In this document: positions 18,922-28,884 of the stretch, piece by piece | Numbering within the stretch: position 1 is the first letter of the stretch | Layout of the letters: the number at the start of each line of letters is the position of its first letter | DNA from: Victivallaceae bacterium | GTDB lineage: Bacteria; Verrucomicrobiota; Lentisphaeria; Victivallales; Victivallaceae | DNA length: 64,000 nucleotides | NCBI GenBank assembly: GCA_028709805.1 | Contig: JAQUTL010000001.1 | Span: 279,489 to 343,488 of the forward strand | Direction of reading: 5' to 3' | Notes under the pieces: generated by a model | Databases searched by the model: none | Told to the model about the DNA's origin: nothing | What the model saw: the letters and a program-made list of their open reading frames with translations, nothing else | Made by a program: the position numbers and the translations under genes

Positions 18922-19913
18922 ACCACGACCGGAATGAACGCGGCTCGGCGCTGATGATCGCCATGCTGGTGCTGCTGGTTATGGCGCTGCTTACCGCAAC
19001 CATGACGGTGTGGTCGCTGAATCTTCTGCGTGACAGTCACACAAGAACCGACATGACGCGCGGAATGTACGGGCTTGAAAGCGCCGCGCACCACGCCTTG
19101 TGGCTGTTGTTTTTTGACGCGTCGAGCTTCCCCGGCAAAGTGGAACTTGACCGGGTGGACTACTCTACGGACGAGCGCTTTGTCGCCGACGGCCGGCCGC
19201 ATTATTTCCGGGTGGCCGGAATGCCGTGGACGTTCGAGTTGCGGCTATTCGACCTGTACGGCGGAATTCAAATGGAAAATGACGGCGCCGCCGCCGCGGA
19301 GAAATTGATTGAGAATCAGCCGGAGACCACCATCGCCCAGCAGGAGCGCGCGCAGGTTCTGCTCAATCGGCTGCTTGATTATGTTGACGCCGATGACGTC
19401 GCGCGTGACGGCAGTTTGGAGCGCGAAATATTCACCGAGCTGGGCAAGCCGCTGCTGCCGCGCAACAGTTACGCGCCTCATCCGGAGGAATATGCCGCAA
19501 TCCCCGGATTGCTTGAACTGTTCCCGCCCGACGAATACGGCCGGATGGCGTGGTTCATGCCAACCGGATTCCCCGCCGCTAAGCCTAACATTTTTGCCGT
19601 TCCTCGTGAACTGGTCTACCGGGCGGCCCAAGCGGGAAAACAACAGAAGGAATACATTGACGAGGCGTTCAAGAATATCGTCAAATACAGCTATACGCTG
19701 GAGTTCTCCATGTCGCTGGTTGATTCTGCGATGTGGCAGACGCTCTCCAAGTACTTTTCAATTGAGGAATCCGGCTATTACCGTTTAATGATAAGGCCAA
19801 TGGCTGAAAGCTCGCTCCGGGGCAGGGCGGTCGAGGCGCTAATCCGGGTGGAGCGCGGCGGCGTTCCCGACGGCGACGGCCGCATCACGCTGATTTCTTT
19901 CCGATATCTTTGA
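18918..19913 (+). CDS. gspK: Minor pseudopilin GspK
   Basis: A 331-residue protein with prepilin-like N terminus RGSALMIAMLVLLVMALLTATM, where the usual +5 Glu is absent as in GspK proteins. The helical insert domain contains a QVLLNRLLDYVDADD segment typical of GspK. It caps the pseudopilus. Last gene of the operon; no gspN or prepilin peptidase gspO follows, so processing must rely on a peptidase encoded elsewhere. Confidence 0.85.
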   Translation: MNHDRNERGSALMIAMLVLLVMALLTATMTVWSLNLLRDSHTRTDMTRGMYGLESAAHHALWLLFFDASSFPGKVELDRVDYSTDERFVADGRPHYFRVAGMPWTFELRLFDLYGGIQMENDGAAAAEKLIENQPETTIAQQERAQVLLNRLLDYVDADDVARDGSLEREIFTELGKPLLPRNSYAPHPEEYAAIPGLLELFPPDEYGRMAWFMPTGFPAAKPNIFAVPRELVYRAAQAGKQQKEYIDEAFKNIVKYSYTLEFSMSLVDSAMWQTLSKYFSIEESGYYRLMIRPMAESSLRGRAVEALIRVERGGVPDGDGRITLISFRYL

Positions 19914-19994
19914 TCCGGCGCTTGAAAAAACTCCATTAATGGTGCACATTAATAGACCTTATTGTGTATTTGAAAGAAAATGGAGTGAACCCAA

Positions 19995-22900
19995 TTGGCG
20001 TCAACTTTTGAAGAGCGGCTGATCGCGGCGTCGAGCCGTGAAATATTCAATGCCGGAAAACTGCTGCTGAAACAGGGTAAGCTGTCTGGCGCCTTCCGGG
20101 GGGCCGACGGCGGCATCCGCGCGATATTCAATGACAACAAACGCTATGTGCGCTGCATGGTCAGAATCGGCGAAAACTTTGTTTCGGAATGCGACTGCGA
20201 GGCGGAAAATGATTCCGCGGTTTCGCTTTGTCCGCATGCGGTGGCGGCCATTCTTTACAACGCCAACTTTGCCTCCGGCCGGCCGGCCGAAACGCCGGAC
20301 ACCTCCGGCGCCTACGCCGGAATGCGCCGCGAATCGCTGACCGAACTGCTGAAACGCGCCGGAACAGCGCCGAAAGCGCAGGTGTTTCTGCGCGCCGAGT
20401 CGGAATTTCCGCATGTGCCGAGCAAATGGGAAAACTCGCTGCTGAACGTCCGGCTCAAGTCGGCGCAGCGCGAATATGTCGGAAGCATCAACAACTTGAG
20501 GCAGCTGTATTTTGACAAGGCGCTGGCCATCACTTTGAAGTTTGACGATTTTTCGCTTCAGGACCGCCAGATCATCCAGTTTCTCGCCATCAACGCCGAG
20601 GCCGGGGATTCCCATCTGATGATGAATTCCGAGGTCACCGCCGAGTTCTTTCATTGTCTCGGCGGCTTTGACCGGTTCACCCGCAACGGCCGCCGTCTGG
20701 TGATTCATGATATTCCGGCCCGGGCGGCCATTCTGCACGTCAAAAATAATAAAGACGATTTCTACACTCCGGGACTGATTTACAATCGGGTTCCGCTGCC
20801 GCTGTCGGCGGCGAAGGTGATTGTCGGGCGCTCCGGCTGCTGGGTCGGGCGCGACGGCGAGTATTTTTTTGTTCCCGCGTCAATCGAAGTCAACTGGCTG
20901 CGCAATTTTTTCCGGCTCGGCGAACAGCGCGACGGGGATCAGGCCATGCTTTCGCTGCTTGACGGCAAACAGGGAACTTTGCCGGTGATCGAAATCGACT
21001 CGGCCGAACTGGTCAAACCGCCGCTTCAAAGCGTTATCAGCGGCCGGCGCGACGAAAACGGCGCGCTGCGCATTTGTCTGCAGTATTTCTATGACGATGT
21101 GCTGCTGCCGGCCGACGGCGGACATATCGCCGTCGGCGGCGGGAAGTTTTTTCAACGCAACGAGAAATGCGAATTTGAACTGGAAAATTCGCTGAAGATG
21201 CTGAAATGCGAATGCGCCGGTGACGAATTTGTGATCTCCGACCCGGAAGTTCAGGGGATGTTTCTGGACGAAATGCTGCCCGACTGTGTGTTGTCCGAAC
21301 GGCGCGTGATGATCGCCGATTCCATCCTTAAACTCTGCGGACGTTCGTTCGGCGTGGCCGAAGTCGAGTTCCATGTCCGTTTTCTTACCGCGCTGGCGGA
21401 CGGATTCCGGCTGTCGTGTGAACTTGCCGGCGGCGACGGTGAGAAAATGGCGCTGACAGCCACCATTCGCCAACTGCGCCGTCAACGCCGTTATTTCATC
21501 AACAGCGCCGGACGGGTGGTGAAGGTGACCGCCGAACTCGCGGCTCTGCTGACCGCGCTGGACACGGTCGCCTCACGGATCGATGAGAAGAACAGCACTT
21601 TTGATCTGCCGTTCCATCAGGTTCATTTTTATCGCTATCTGGCGGAGAAGCTGCCGTTCGCGGTGCCGCCGGAGCTTTGCGGTTCCGGCACTGGCGTCCA
21701 CGCTCTCGCCGCCGAGCCGCCGGGATTCAAATTTGAGGGAACGCTGCGCGCTTATCAGAGCGAAGGCGTGGAGTGGATGCGGTCAATGGCGGCAAATAAC
21801 TTCAACTTTATTCTTGCCGACGAAATGGGCTTGGGAAAAACCGTCCAGCTGCTGGCGCTGATCGCCGGACTGCGGCATCGCGGAGACGAGCCGGCTATGG
21901 TGATCTGTCCTGCCAGTCTGGTCGAGAACTGGGTGCGCGAATGCAATCGCTTTGTGCCGGAGTTCCGTACCGCCGGTCTGGCCGGCGGCGAACGGGAACA
22001 AGTATATGAAAACATCGCGGAATACGATTTTATCGCGATCAGCTACGCCACCGCCCGGCATGACGCGGAACGGCTCAGGAAGCTGAGATTCAGTTTTCTG
22101 GCGCTCGACGAAGCGCAACACATCAAAAACGCCGACACCGCCAATTTCCAGAGCTGCAAGGCGTTGACCGCCGTTCACCGGGCGGTGCTCACCGGCACTC
22201 CGCTGGAAAACTCTCCGGAAGACCTGTGGAGCCTGTTTGAATTTCTTCATCCCGGATTTCTCGGCAGTTTCAACTCCTTCAAGGCACGCTATGCGAATCT
22301 GCACGGCGATTCGGCGCGTCAGAAGGAGTTGGCGGCCAGAGTCGCCCCATTTATCAAGCGTCGCCTGAAAAACGACGTGTGCCGTGAGCTGCCCCCGAAA
22401 CACGAGCAGTTGCTGATGTGCGAGATGGGGAGTGCCCAGCGTCAACTTTATGATGAGGTGCGCGAACTCGGACGCAGCCAGCTGAAAAATCTCAAACCCG
22501 GAGAAAAGCGGGTGCCGTTTGAAATATTGACCACGCTGCTGCGGCTCCGGCAGATATGCTGTCATCCGCCGCTGGTCGGGGCGCCGCAGGTGGAGTCGGC
22601 GAAAATGGAGCTGGTCAGGGAGCTTATTCTGGAACACATCGACTCCGGCAGCCGGATGCTGCTGTTCAGTCAATTCACCTCGCTGTTGAGCTACATCCGG
22701 GCATGGCTGGAAGAGCAGTCGATCAAATACGAGTATCTGGACGGCGCCACCCGCAACCGTCAGCAGAAGGTGGACGATTTTAACAATTCACCGGACATCC
22801 CGATTTTTCTGCTCAGCCTGAAAGCCGGCGGCACCGGACTGAACCTGACCGGAGCCGACACCGTCATCATCTATGACCCGTGGTGGAATCCGGCCGTGGA

Positions 22901-23102
22901 GGAACAGGCCAGCGACCGGACTCACCGGATCGGACAGACCAAGCCGGTAAGCAGTCTTAAACTTCTGGTCAAGGACTCGATAGAAGAGCGCATTCTCGCC
23001 ATGAAGCGGCAGAAACAGGAGATTTTCGACAGCGTGATCGAAAATCCCGAACTTTCCACCGACAAACTGTCGGTCAAAGAGCTTGCCTATCTGTTCGGCT
23101 GA
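19995..23102 (+). CDS. SWIM zinc-finger SNF2-family helicase
   Basis: A 1035-residue SF2 ATPase. A SWIM zinc motif (C-x-C...C-x-H, about residues 60-78) is followed by a long middle region. The SNF2 core follows: Walker A DEMGLGKT (about 612), DEAQH box, and helicase C domain ending with EEQASDRTHRIGQTKPV. Members remodel nucleic-acid-protein complexes (HepA/RapA group). The start is a TTG at 19995: an in-frame stop lies 9 bp upstream and a GGAG site 9 bp before it. It overlaps the convergent MFS gene by 16 bp at the 3' end. Confidence 0.9.
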   Translation: MASTFEERLIAASSREIFNAGKLLLKQGKLSGAFRGADGGIRAIFNDNKRYVRCMVRIGENFVSECDCEAENDSAVSLCPHAVAAILYNANFASGRPAETPDTSGAYAGMRRESLTELLKRAGTAPKAQVFLRAESEFPHVPSKWENSLLNVRLKSAQREYVGSINNLRQLYFDKALAITLKFDDFSLQDRQIIQFLAINAEAGDSHLMMNSEVTAEFFHCLGGFDRFTRNGRRLVIHDIPARAAILHVKNNKDDFYTPGLIYNRVPLPLSAAKVIVGRSGCWVGRDGEYFFVPASIEVNWLRNFFRLGEQRDGDQAMLSLLDGKQGTLPVIEIDSAELVKPPLQSVISGRRDENGALRICLQYFYDDVLLPADGGHIAVGGGKFFQRNEKCEFELENSLKMLKCECAGDEFVISDPEVQGMFLDEMLPDCVLSERRVMIADSILKLCGRSFGVAEVEFHVRFLTALADGFRLSCELAGGDGEKMALTATIRQLRRQRRYFINSAGRVVKVTAELAALLTALDTVASRIDEKNSTFDLPFHQVHFYRYLAEKLPFAVPPELCGSGTGVHALAAEPPGFKFEGTLRAYQSEGVEWMRSMAANNFNFILADEMGLGKTVQLLALIAGLRHRGDEPAMVICPASLVENWVRECNRFVPEFRTAGLAGGEREQVYENIAEYDFIAISYATARHDAERLRKLRFSFLALDEAQHIKNADTANFQSCKALTAVHRAVLTGTPLENSPEDLWSLFEFLHPGFLGSFNSFKARYANLHGDSARQKELAARVAPFIKRRLKNDVCRELPPKHEQLLMCEMGSAQRQLYDEVRELGRSQLKNLKPGEKRVPFEILTTLLRLRQICCHPPLVGAPQVESAKMELVRELILEHIDSGSRMLLFSQFTSLLSYIRAWLEEQSIKYEYLDGATRNRQQKVDDFNNSPDIPIFLLSLKAGGTGLNLTGADTVIIYDPWWNPAVEEQASDRTHRIGQTKPVSSLKLLVKDSIEERILAMKRQKQEIFDSVIENPELSTDKLSVKELAYLFG

Positions 23103-24814
23103 GGTTTGCCGTAATCTTTCGGGATCACCCGCATCGCCGCAGCAGTGGCCGCGAAACTCACCAGCGTGGCGATCATCACCCAGACAAAGAAGTGGAAATA
23201 GTCTCCGCCGCAGATGTTTTCCTGAATGTCGCCGGAATAAAATCCCGGCACCATCAATCCGATCGCCTGAAGTCCGGTCATGATCGCAAAATGGCTGGTG
23301 GCGAATTTGCCGGAGTCGGAGGCGAACCACACCATGAACATCATGTAGGCCGAAAAACCGAATCCGTAACCGAACTGCTCCACCGCCACGGAGAGATAGA
23401 CCGGGAACCGGTCGACGGGCTGATAATGCGCCATCAGAACATAGACAATGTCCGGAATATTCAGCGCCAGCGCCATCGGAAGCATCCAGAAACGCAATCC
23501 CTGTCGCGACAGAGCCCAGCCGCCGGCGATTCCGCCGAACACCAGGCATGAAATCCCAACCACGCCATAGATGGCGCCGTATTCACTGTTGCTCAGGCCG
23601 AGGCCGCCCTTGCTGACCGGGTCGATCATAAAAGTGCTGCCGATCTTCAACAGCTGCGATTCGCCGAACCGGAACAGCAGAATGAAGATCAACGCCACCA
23701 CCACATTTCTTTTGGTGAAGAAGCTGACAAACGCCTGCGCAAATTCCCGGTAGAACTTTCCCATGTCGGTCACGCCGGAAGCGCTGCCGGAATCGGAGGG
23801 CAGGGCGAAGAAATGATATACCGCCAGCAGCGCGTAAAGTCCGGACAGCACGCCGAGGGCGACCATCCAGGCCACGATGAAGTTTCCGCTGTCCACCCGG
23901 AAACTGGTCATACTGCCGTCGGCGCCGTTGGCTACTGCGGTGATGCGGGCAAGCCGGGGAAGGTCGAGAGTGTCCCGGGTGAAAAGCAGCCGCTCGGCGC
24001 CGACAAACGAGACGTCCTTGTCCCGGCTGTCGGCCGTCCGGACCAGCGCAAGCTGCCGCCGGTCGCTGTTTCCGGTGTCGCGCAGCGTGATAAAGGCGAG
24101 CGGGGCATTCTGCGCCGCGGCGGTGATCCGTGCCAGTTTTTCGGCGGAGGGATCGGCGTTGTAGTCGGCGATCATCGGGTCAAGGTGTTTTGCGTCGCTG
24201 CTTCCTAGCGCGCACTTTGCGGTGCTGACGATGAAAAACTCATTGGCCAGTTCAACCGGCTGGACGGCGGCGTTTTTGATCTCCAGCGAAAATTCCAGCG
24301 GCCGCAAACTGGTGTGCTGTTGAACCAGACCGGCCAGCAGCACCACTCCGCCCTGCGCCGTAATCATTGCAATCCGGTAGAACGTGCCGCGAATTCCGGT
24401 GAAAAACGCCTGAAGGTTGGGCTTGAGCGAAACCACATAGATGCCGTCGGCCGCCGCGTCATGGGTGGCCGAGAGCAGCGCAAGAACCGAAAATATCGCC
24501 AGGAGCGACCGGGTCGCCGCGGTAAACGGCATGGCGAACACCGCCAGCAGAAATGCCGCCGCCATCGCCAGCTGCATAGTGACAACCCACCATTTCTTGC
24601 TGCGGTAAAGATCGACGATCGGCGTCCACAGCGGCTTTATCGCCCACGGGAACATCAGAAAACTCGTGAAGCGGGCCACATCGGAATTGTTCATGCCAAG
24701 CTGTTTGAAGATAAGGATCGACACGGTTGTCACGATTATGTACGGCACGCCTTCGGCAAAGTACAGACTGGGAACCCAAAACCATGGTGAACGTGTTTTG
24801 TCCGAGTTTTTCAC
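23087..24814 (-). CDS. AmpG-like MFS transporter with an inserted soluble domain
   Basis: A 575-residue major facilitator protein that opens WFWVPSLYFAEGVPYIIVTTV, very like AmpG-type muropeptide or sugar permeases. Such carriers are usually 400-450 residues. The excess is a polar block of about 130 residues (roughly 175-305) between membrane helices 5 and 6, rich in charged residues, which should be a folded domain on one side of the membrane. The GTG start at 24814 has AGGAG upstream. The substrate cannot be read from sequence; recovery of peptidoglycan fragments is the family precedent. Confidence 0.82.
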   Translation of the reverse strand: MKNSDKTRSPWFWVPSLYFAEGVPYIIVTTVSILIFKQLGMNNSDVARFTSFLMFPWAIKPLWTPIVDLYRSKKWWVVTMQLAMAAAFLLAVFAMPFTAATRSLLAIFSVLALLSATHDAAADGIYVVSLKPNLQAFFTGIRGTFYRIAMITAQGGVVLLAGLVQQHTSLRPLEFSLEIKNAAVQPVELANEFFIVSTAKCALGSSDAKHLDPMIADYNADPSAEKLARITAAAQNAPLAFITLRDTGNSDRRQLALVRTADSRDKDVSFVGAERLLFTRDTLDLPRLARITAVANGADGSMTSFRVDSGNFIVAWMVALGVLSGLYALLAVYHFFALPSDSGSASGVTDMGKFYREFAQAFVSFFTKRNVVVALIFILLFRFGESQLLKIGSTFMIDPVSKGGLGLSNSEYGAIYGVVGISCLVFGGIAGGWALSRQGLRFWMLPMALALNIPDIVYVLMAHYQPVDRFPVYLSVAVEQFGYGFGFSAYMMFMVWFASDSGKFATSHFAIMTGLQAIGLMVPGFYSGDIQENICGGDYFHFFVWVMIATLVSFAATAAAMRVIPKDYGKPQPNR

Positions 24815-24845
24815 GGTAAGTTACACTCCTGTTTTATATTGAAAT

Positions 24846-26513
24846 CTAAAATATTGCCGTCCATATCTCGTCATAATAGTCATCAAACAGCGGTTCAGCT
24901 TTCAAGTCGCGGATATATTCCGACCGGTCGTTTTCATATTTGTCCGGCTTGATGCGGATGATTACCACCACCGGCGCGCGGTCTTTTCCGGCAATCAGCT
25001 TGATCAGGCGCGGATAGCTGTAAAGCCGGTCGCCATATTCGGAGTTGAAGGTTTTCTCCACGCTGTCGGCCAGCTCGCCGGCTTCGGCGCCGAAGAACCC
25101 CGGAGCCGGGTCCATCAGATAGCCGACCGCGTGCATTACGTTGCTGTCCGCCACCACCGTTGCATTATACGGAATCAGCCGTGCGGCATGGCGCACGCCG
25201 CGTTCCTGAGCTTTGCCGGCCAGTATTTCATCCGGTATCACCCACTGGCCGATCGCAAACACTATCGCCAGTCCCATAAAGAAATGGGGCAGTTTTTTCT
25301 CCGATATTCCGCCGCCGGCTTTCATGGCAAGACACCAGAGGCAGACCGCGGCCAGCATCGTAAGCCATTTTGCGTTCTCATGGCCGGAAAACACCGGATA
25401 TATCGCAGTCTGAACAATGATAAACCCGAATCCGGCAATCAGCAGCAGAATGAAAAATATTTTCAGCGGAACGGTCAGCCATTTCCGTCCGCCTTCGTCA
25501 AGATAGCGTTTCGCACCGAGCGCCAGAAGCATGGTCAACGGCGGAAAGCACGGCATGATATAAGTGGCGAGCTTGCCGGTGGAGGCGGAGAACAGCAGGA
25601 ACGGCAGCACCGTCCAGCACAAGAGAATCCGGATGAAATCGCTGCGCAGCAGCTCGCGGAAATGACGCTTCAGAACCACAAACGCGCCGAGCGCGGTCAA
25701 AGCTCCCGGGAACACGCCTCCGGCAAGCGGCGGCAGCAGAATCCAGAACGGCGAAGCGTGCTGTCCCGGCGTTTCATGAAAGAAGCGCTGAACGTGTTCG
25801 ACCCAGAAAAAATAGTTCCAGAAATACGGTTCGCGCAGATGTATCAGCAGCGACCATGGCGCGGCGACAACACAGGCCGCCGCCAGTACCGGCCACGGAG
25901 TGGTGTAAAAAAGTTTGAATTTCCGGCTCCAGATCAGGTATGGAACCACCGTCGCAGCGGGAACGGCAAAGGCAAGGAAGCCTTTGGTCAGAAACGCCAG
26001 ACCGCAGCAGACGCCGGAGAGCAGGAGCCACCCGGTCCGTTTTTTCCACGCCGGATCGTCGATCGCCGTAAAATAAAAGATCAAACAGCCGGTGGTGAAC
26101 AGTGTGGTCAGACTGTCCAGCACCGCGAACGTGCCGATGCCGAAAACAAAACCGGACGCCAGATACAACAGCGAGCCGAATGCGGCGTCTTCTTCGTTGC
26201 CGGTCTTGCGGCGGACGAAGCCGTAGATAAGAAGCGCCGTCAACCCGGCGGCCAGAGCCTGCGGAAAACGCGCCGCAAACCGGGTGTCTCCGAACAGCGC
26301 CATGCTGACCGCAGTGATCTGATAGCCCAGCGCCGGCTTCTCAAAATACCGCACTCCCAGCAGCCTGGGCGACACGAAGTCGCCGGATTCCAGCATCGCC
26401 CGCGGAATTTCCGCATAGCGGAATTCGTCCGGCGTTATCAGCGGACGCAGATTGAGCGGCGCGATATACGCGATCAGAAAAAATGCCAGCGGCAGATATT
26501 TATTAATTTTCAT
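24846..26513 (-). CDS. ArnT-like integral membrane glycosyltransferase (copy 2)
   Basis: A 555-residue multi-spanning GT-C enzyme. The first periplasmic loop has the acidic pair and R-Y motif (PDEFRYAEIPRAM...FEKP) diagnostic for ArnT, which moves aminoarabinose or another sugar from a polyprenyl carrier to lipid A. About 12 hydrophobic segments are visible. It overlaps the paralogous gene upstream by 4 bp (ATGA). The donor sugar is unknown: genes for aminoarabinose synthesis are not in this window. Confidence 0.85.
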   Translation of the reverse strand: MKINKYLPLAFFLIAYIAPLNLRPLITPDEFRYAEIPRAMLESGDFVSPRLLGVRYFEKPALGYQITAVSMALFGDTRFAARFPQALAAGLTALLIYGFVRRKTGNEEDAAFGSLLYLASGFVFGIGTFAVLDSLTTLFTTGCLIFYFTAIDDPAWKKRTGWLLLSGVCCGLAFLTKGFLAFAVPAATVVPYLIWSRKFKLFYTTPWPVLAAACVVAAPWSLLIHLREPYFWNYFFWVEHVQRFFHETPGQHASPFWILLPPLAGGVFPGALTALGAFVVLKRHFRELLRSDFIRILLCWTVLPFLLFSASTGKLATYIMPCFPPLTMLLALGAKRYLDEGGRKWLTVPLKIFFILLLIAGFGFIIVQTAIYPVFSGHENAKWLTMLAAVCLWCLAMKAGGGISEKKLPHFFMGLAIVFAIGQWVIPDEILAGKAQERGVRHAARLIPYNATVVADSNVMHAVGYLMDPAPGFFGAEAGELADSVEKTFNSEYGDRLYSYPRLIKLIAGKDRAPVVVIIRIKPDKYENDRSEYIRDLKAEPLFDDYYDEIWTAIF

Positions 26514-28180
26514 CGATTGTATTCCTGATAGAGCAGTCCGCGTTCATCCCATATTTTTATCGGCGAGGACGGCAGTTTTTTCATCCGGCGCTCCGAGTCC
26601 ATGACAACAACAACGTGATTGGACGGATCGGCAACCATGAGCCTGAACGCCTCCGGCGTCAGCAGCCGGCCGCGACCGGACTCGCGCTCCAAGCCGTAGG
26701 CAAGCTCACCGCCGGACTCGTAGACCAGAATATCGTCGCGCTTCAGCATCCAGCAGGTCGCTCCGACCAGTTTTTTGAACGCGGCCACCTTGGTCTCCGC
26801 CGTCACATTCTTGAAATACGGCGCGTAGAACACCTCCGGAGCGATTTTTGAGACAAACCGATACGGCATTACAAAATGAACAGTCAGCATCACCGCGGCG
26901 GTTCCGCCGGCGGCTAGCGCCATTTTTGCGGTCAGGGAATCCATCTTCGGTATTTTCTTCCAACATCCCATCATGATGATCGCCCCCAGCGCGGCGAAAA
27001 AGAACTTCATTTTTTCCGCCGGCAGATAGACCTGCCATTTTTCCGGCGTCATCCGGACAAAACCGCACGCCTGATAGATAATGAAACTTATCAGCGCCGC
27101 CGTCAGCAGCAATGAAAACCAGCGTGCCGCCCGGTCGATCATCGCCATTTTTGCGTCAATTTTCGCATAATTGCTCAAGCCGACGGCCATGACCGCGGCG
27201 AAAAAAGGAAAAAGCGGCAGAATGTAAGTCGCCAGTTTTCCCGAACATGCGCTGAGAAAGATGAACGGCAGAATTATTGAACAGGCGCAGAACTGCATCG
27301 GCGGCGCTGAAAATTCACGTTTCCATGCCCGGTGGAAGCCGCGGAACGCCGCCGGAAAAAACAGTGTCCACGGCATCATGCCGACCGGCAGGATCAGCAG
27401 GAAAAACCACGGCCCCTCCGGATGCTGTCCTTTTTCGTCGCCTAAAAAACGCTGGACATGCTCAATCCAGAAAAAGTAGTTCCAGAAGTCCGGCGAACGT
27501 CTGGCGATCAGAATGCTCCACGGCAGAACCGCCAGCACCGCCACCGTCAGCGGCAGCCACGGCGCCAGAACCATCTCCCGCCATGAACGCCGCCAGAGCA
27601 GATATCCAGCCGCCGGCAGCCCGATCAGCGCCAGCGCCACAAACCCCTTGACGAGAAATGCGCCGCCGATCGCCAACCCGAACAGCGTCAGCAGGCCGCA
27701 TTTTTCCAGACGGCTTTGCGACTCGAACGCCGAAAACGCGCTCATCAGCGCCAATGTGGTGAAAAAACTCAACTGCGCGTCCAGCACCGCATAGGTTCCG
27801 ACGGCGAAAACCAGTCCGCTGCTGAAATAGATCATTGCGGCGATTCCGGCCAGCTCCGGACTGCGAAACGTCTTCTTCATCCAGAAAAACAGCATCATCC
27901 CGGTAAGAATGGTGCAGAACGCCGGAAAAAACCGGACGGAAAAACCGTTTTCACCGAAAACCGTCATCGCCGCCGCGTTCATCCAGTGGCCCATGACCGG
28001 TTTTTCAAAGTAGTCCAGACCGTTAAGTTTGGGCGACACCCAGTCATGACTGACGATCATTTCGCGGGCGATTTCCGCATAGCGGGTCTCATCCTCCACG
28101 AACAGCGGCCGGGTGGCGATGGTTCCAAGATAAACCGCCGCGATCACGAACAGGGCGGTGAACAGATTTTTTTGATTCAT
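26510..28180 (-). CDS. ArnT-like integral membrane glycosyltransferase (copy 1)
   Basis: A 556-residue paralogue of the gene downstream, with the same first-loop motif (VEDETRYAEIAREM...YFEKPVMGHW) and helix pattern. The two are clearly related but diverged, so they probably act on different donors or acceptor positions of lipid A or a related glycolipid. Starts 2 bp after the lolD stop, so the lol genes and both transferases form one envelope operon. Confidence 0.86.
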   Translation of the reverse strand: MNQKNLFTALFVIAAVYLGTIATRPLFVEDETRYAEIAREMIVSHDWVSPKLNGLDYFEKPVMGHWMNAAAMTVFGENGFSVRFFPAFCTILTGMMLFFWMKKTFRSPELAGIAAMIYFSSGLVFAVGTYAVLDAQLSFFTTLALMSAFSAFESQSRLEKCGLLTLFGLAIGGAFLVKGFVALALIGLPAAGYLLWRRSWREMVLAPWLPLTVAVLAVLPWSILIARRSPDFWNYFFWIEHVQRFLGDEKGQHPEGPWFFLLILPVGMMPWTLFFPAAFRGFHRAWKREFSAPPMQFCACSIILPFIFLSACSGKLATYILPLFPFFAAVMAVGLSNYAKIDAKMAMIDRAARWFSLLLTAALISFIIYQACGFVRMTPEKWQVYLPAEKMKFFFAALGAIIMMGCWKKIPKMDSLTAKMALAAGGTAAVMLTVHFVMPYRFVSKIAPEVFYAPYFKNVTAETKVAAFKKLVGATCWMLKRDDILVYESGGELAYGLERESGRGRLLTPEAFRLMVADPSNHVVVVMDSERRMKKLPSSPIKIWDERGLLYQEYNR

Positions 28181-28182
28181 TT

Positions 28183-28854
28183 TCAGCGTTTCCGTAGTTG
28201 ACCGTCAACCAGTTCGCAGGAGGCGTCTCCAAGTTTTGCGAGGTCGGGGTTGTGGGTTATCATGATGATGGACAGCGGAATGCTTTTGTCGCCGTGCAGT
28301 TCGGCCAGCAGTTTCATGATGCCGTCTCCGGTGGCGGCGTCGAGATTGCCGGTCGGCTCGTCGGCCAGCAGCAGCCGCGGCGAGTTGATCAATGCGCGGG
28401 CGATGGCGGCGCGCTGGCATTCGCCGCCGGAAAGTTCGCCGGGACGATGCGCAAGCCGGTCTTTCAAGCCAACCCGTTCGGCAAGCGAAAGCGCGCGCGC
28501 CTTACAGGAAAAATTCTTTCCAAGATAAGCCGGAAGCATGATGTTTTCCAGCACGGTCAACTCCGGCAGCAGGTGGTAGCTCTGGAATACAAAGCCGATC
28601 TCGCGGTTGCGAAGCGCCACCTGATTGAATTCGGAATACGGTCTGCCGTCAAAATTCAGTTCCCCGGAGTCGGGCCGCTCAAGGGTGCCGAGGATGTTCA
28701 GCAGCGTAGTCTTTCCGCTGCCGGAAGCGCCGAGCAGCATCAGCCATGAACGCTCCGGCATAACCAGATTCACGTCCTTCAGCACCGTCAGCGTCTGACT
28801 TCCGATTCTGAAGTCCTTGCGGATATTTTTACATTCCAAAATGATTTTTGACAT
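28183..28854 (-). CDS. lolD: Lipoprotein-release ABC transporter ATPase LolD
   Basis: A 223-residue ABC ATPase of the MacB/LolD type: Walker A GASGSGKTT, Q-loop FQSYHLLPELTVLENIMLP, signature LSGGECQRAAIARAL, Walker B LLLADEPTGNLD. It energises extraction of outer-membrane lipoproteins from the inner membrane. I use the ATG at 28854; a GTG directly after the permease stop (28884) is possible and would add 10 residues. Confidence 0.88.
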   Translation of the reverse strand: MSKIILECKNIRKDFRIGSQTLTVLKDVNLVMPERSWLMLLGASGSGKTTLLNILGTLERPDSGELNFDGRPYSEFNQVALRNREIGFVFQSYHLLPELTVLENIMLPAYLGKNFSCKARALSLAERVGLKDRLAHRPGELSGGECQRAAIARALINSPRLLLADEPTGNLDAATGDGIMKLLAELHGDKSIPLSIIMITHNPDLAKLGDASCELVDGQLRKR

Positions 28855-28884
28855 TTGCGATGTTTTCTGTTTATGGTATTTCAC

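Noticed and set aside
25131..26528. 465-codon plus-strand frame across an ArnT-like gene
   Set aside because: Composition is Arg/Gln/His rich with no domain, while the minus strand has the ArnT motif and helices.
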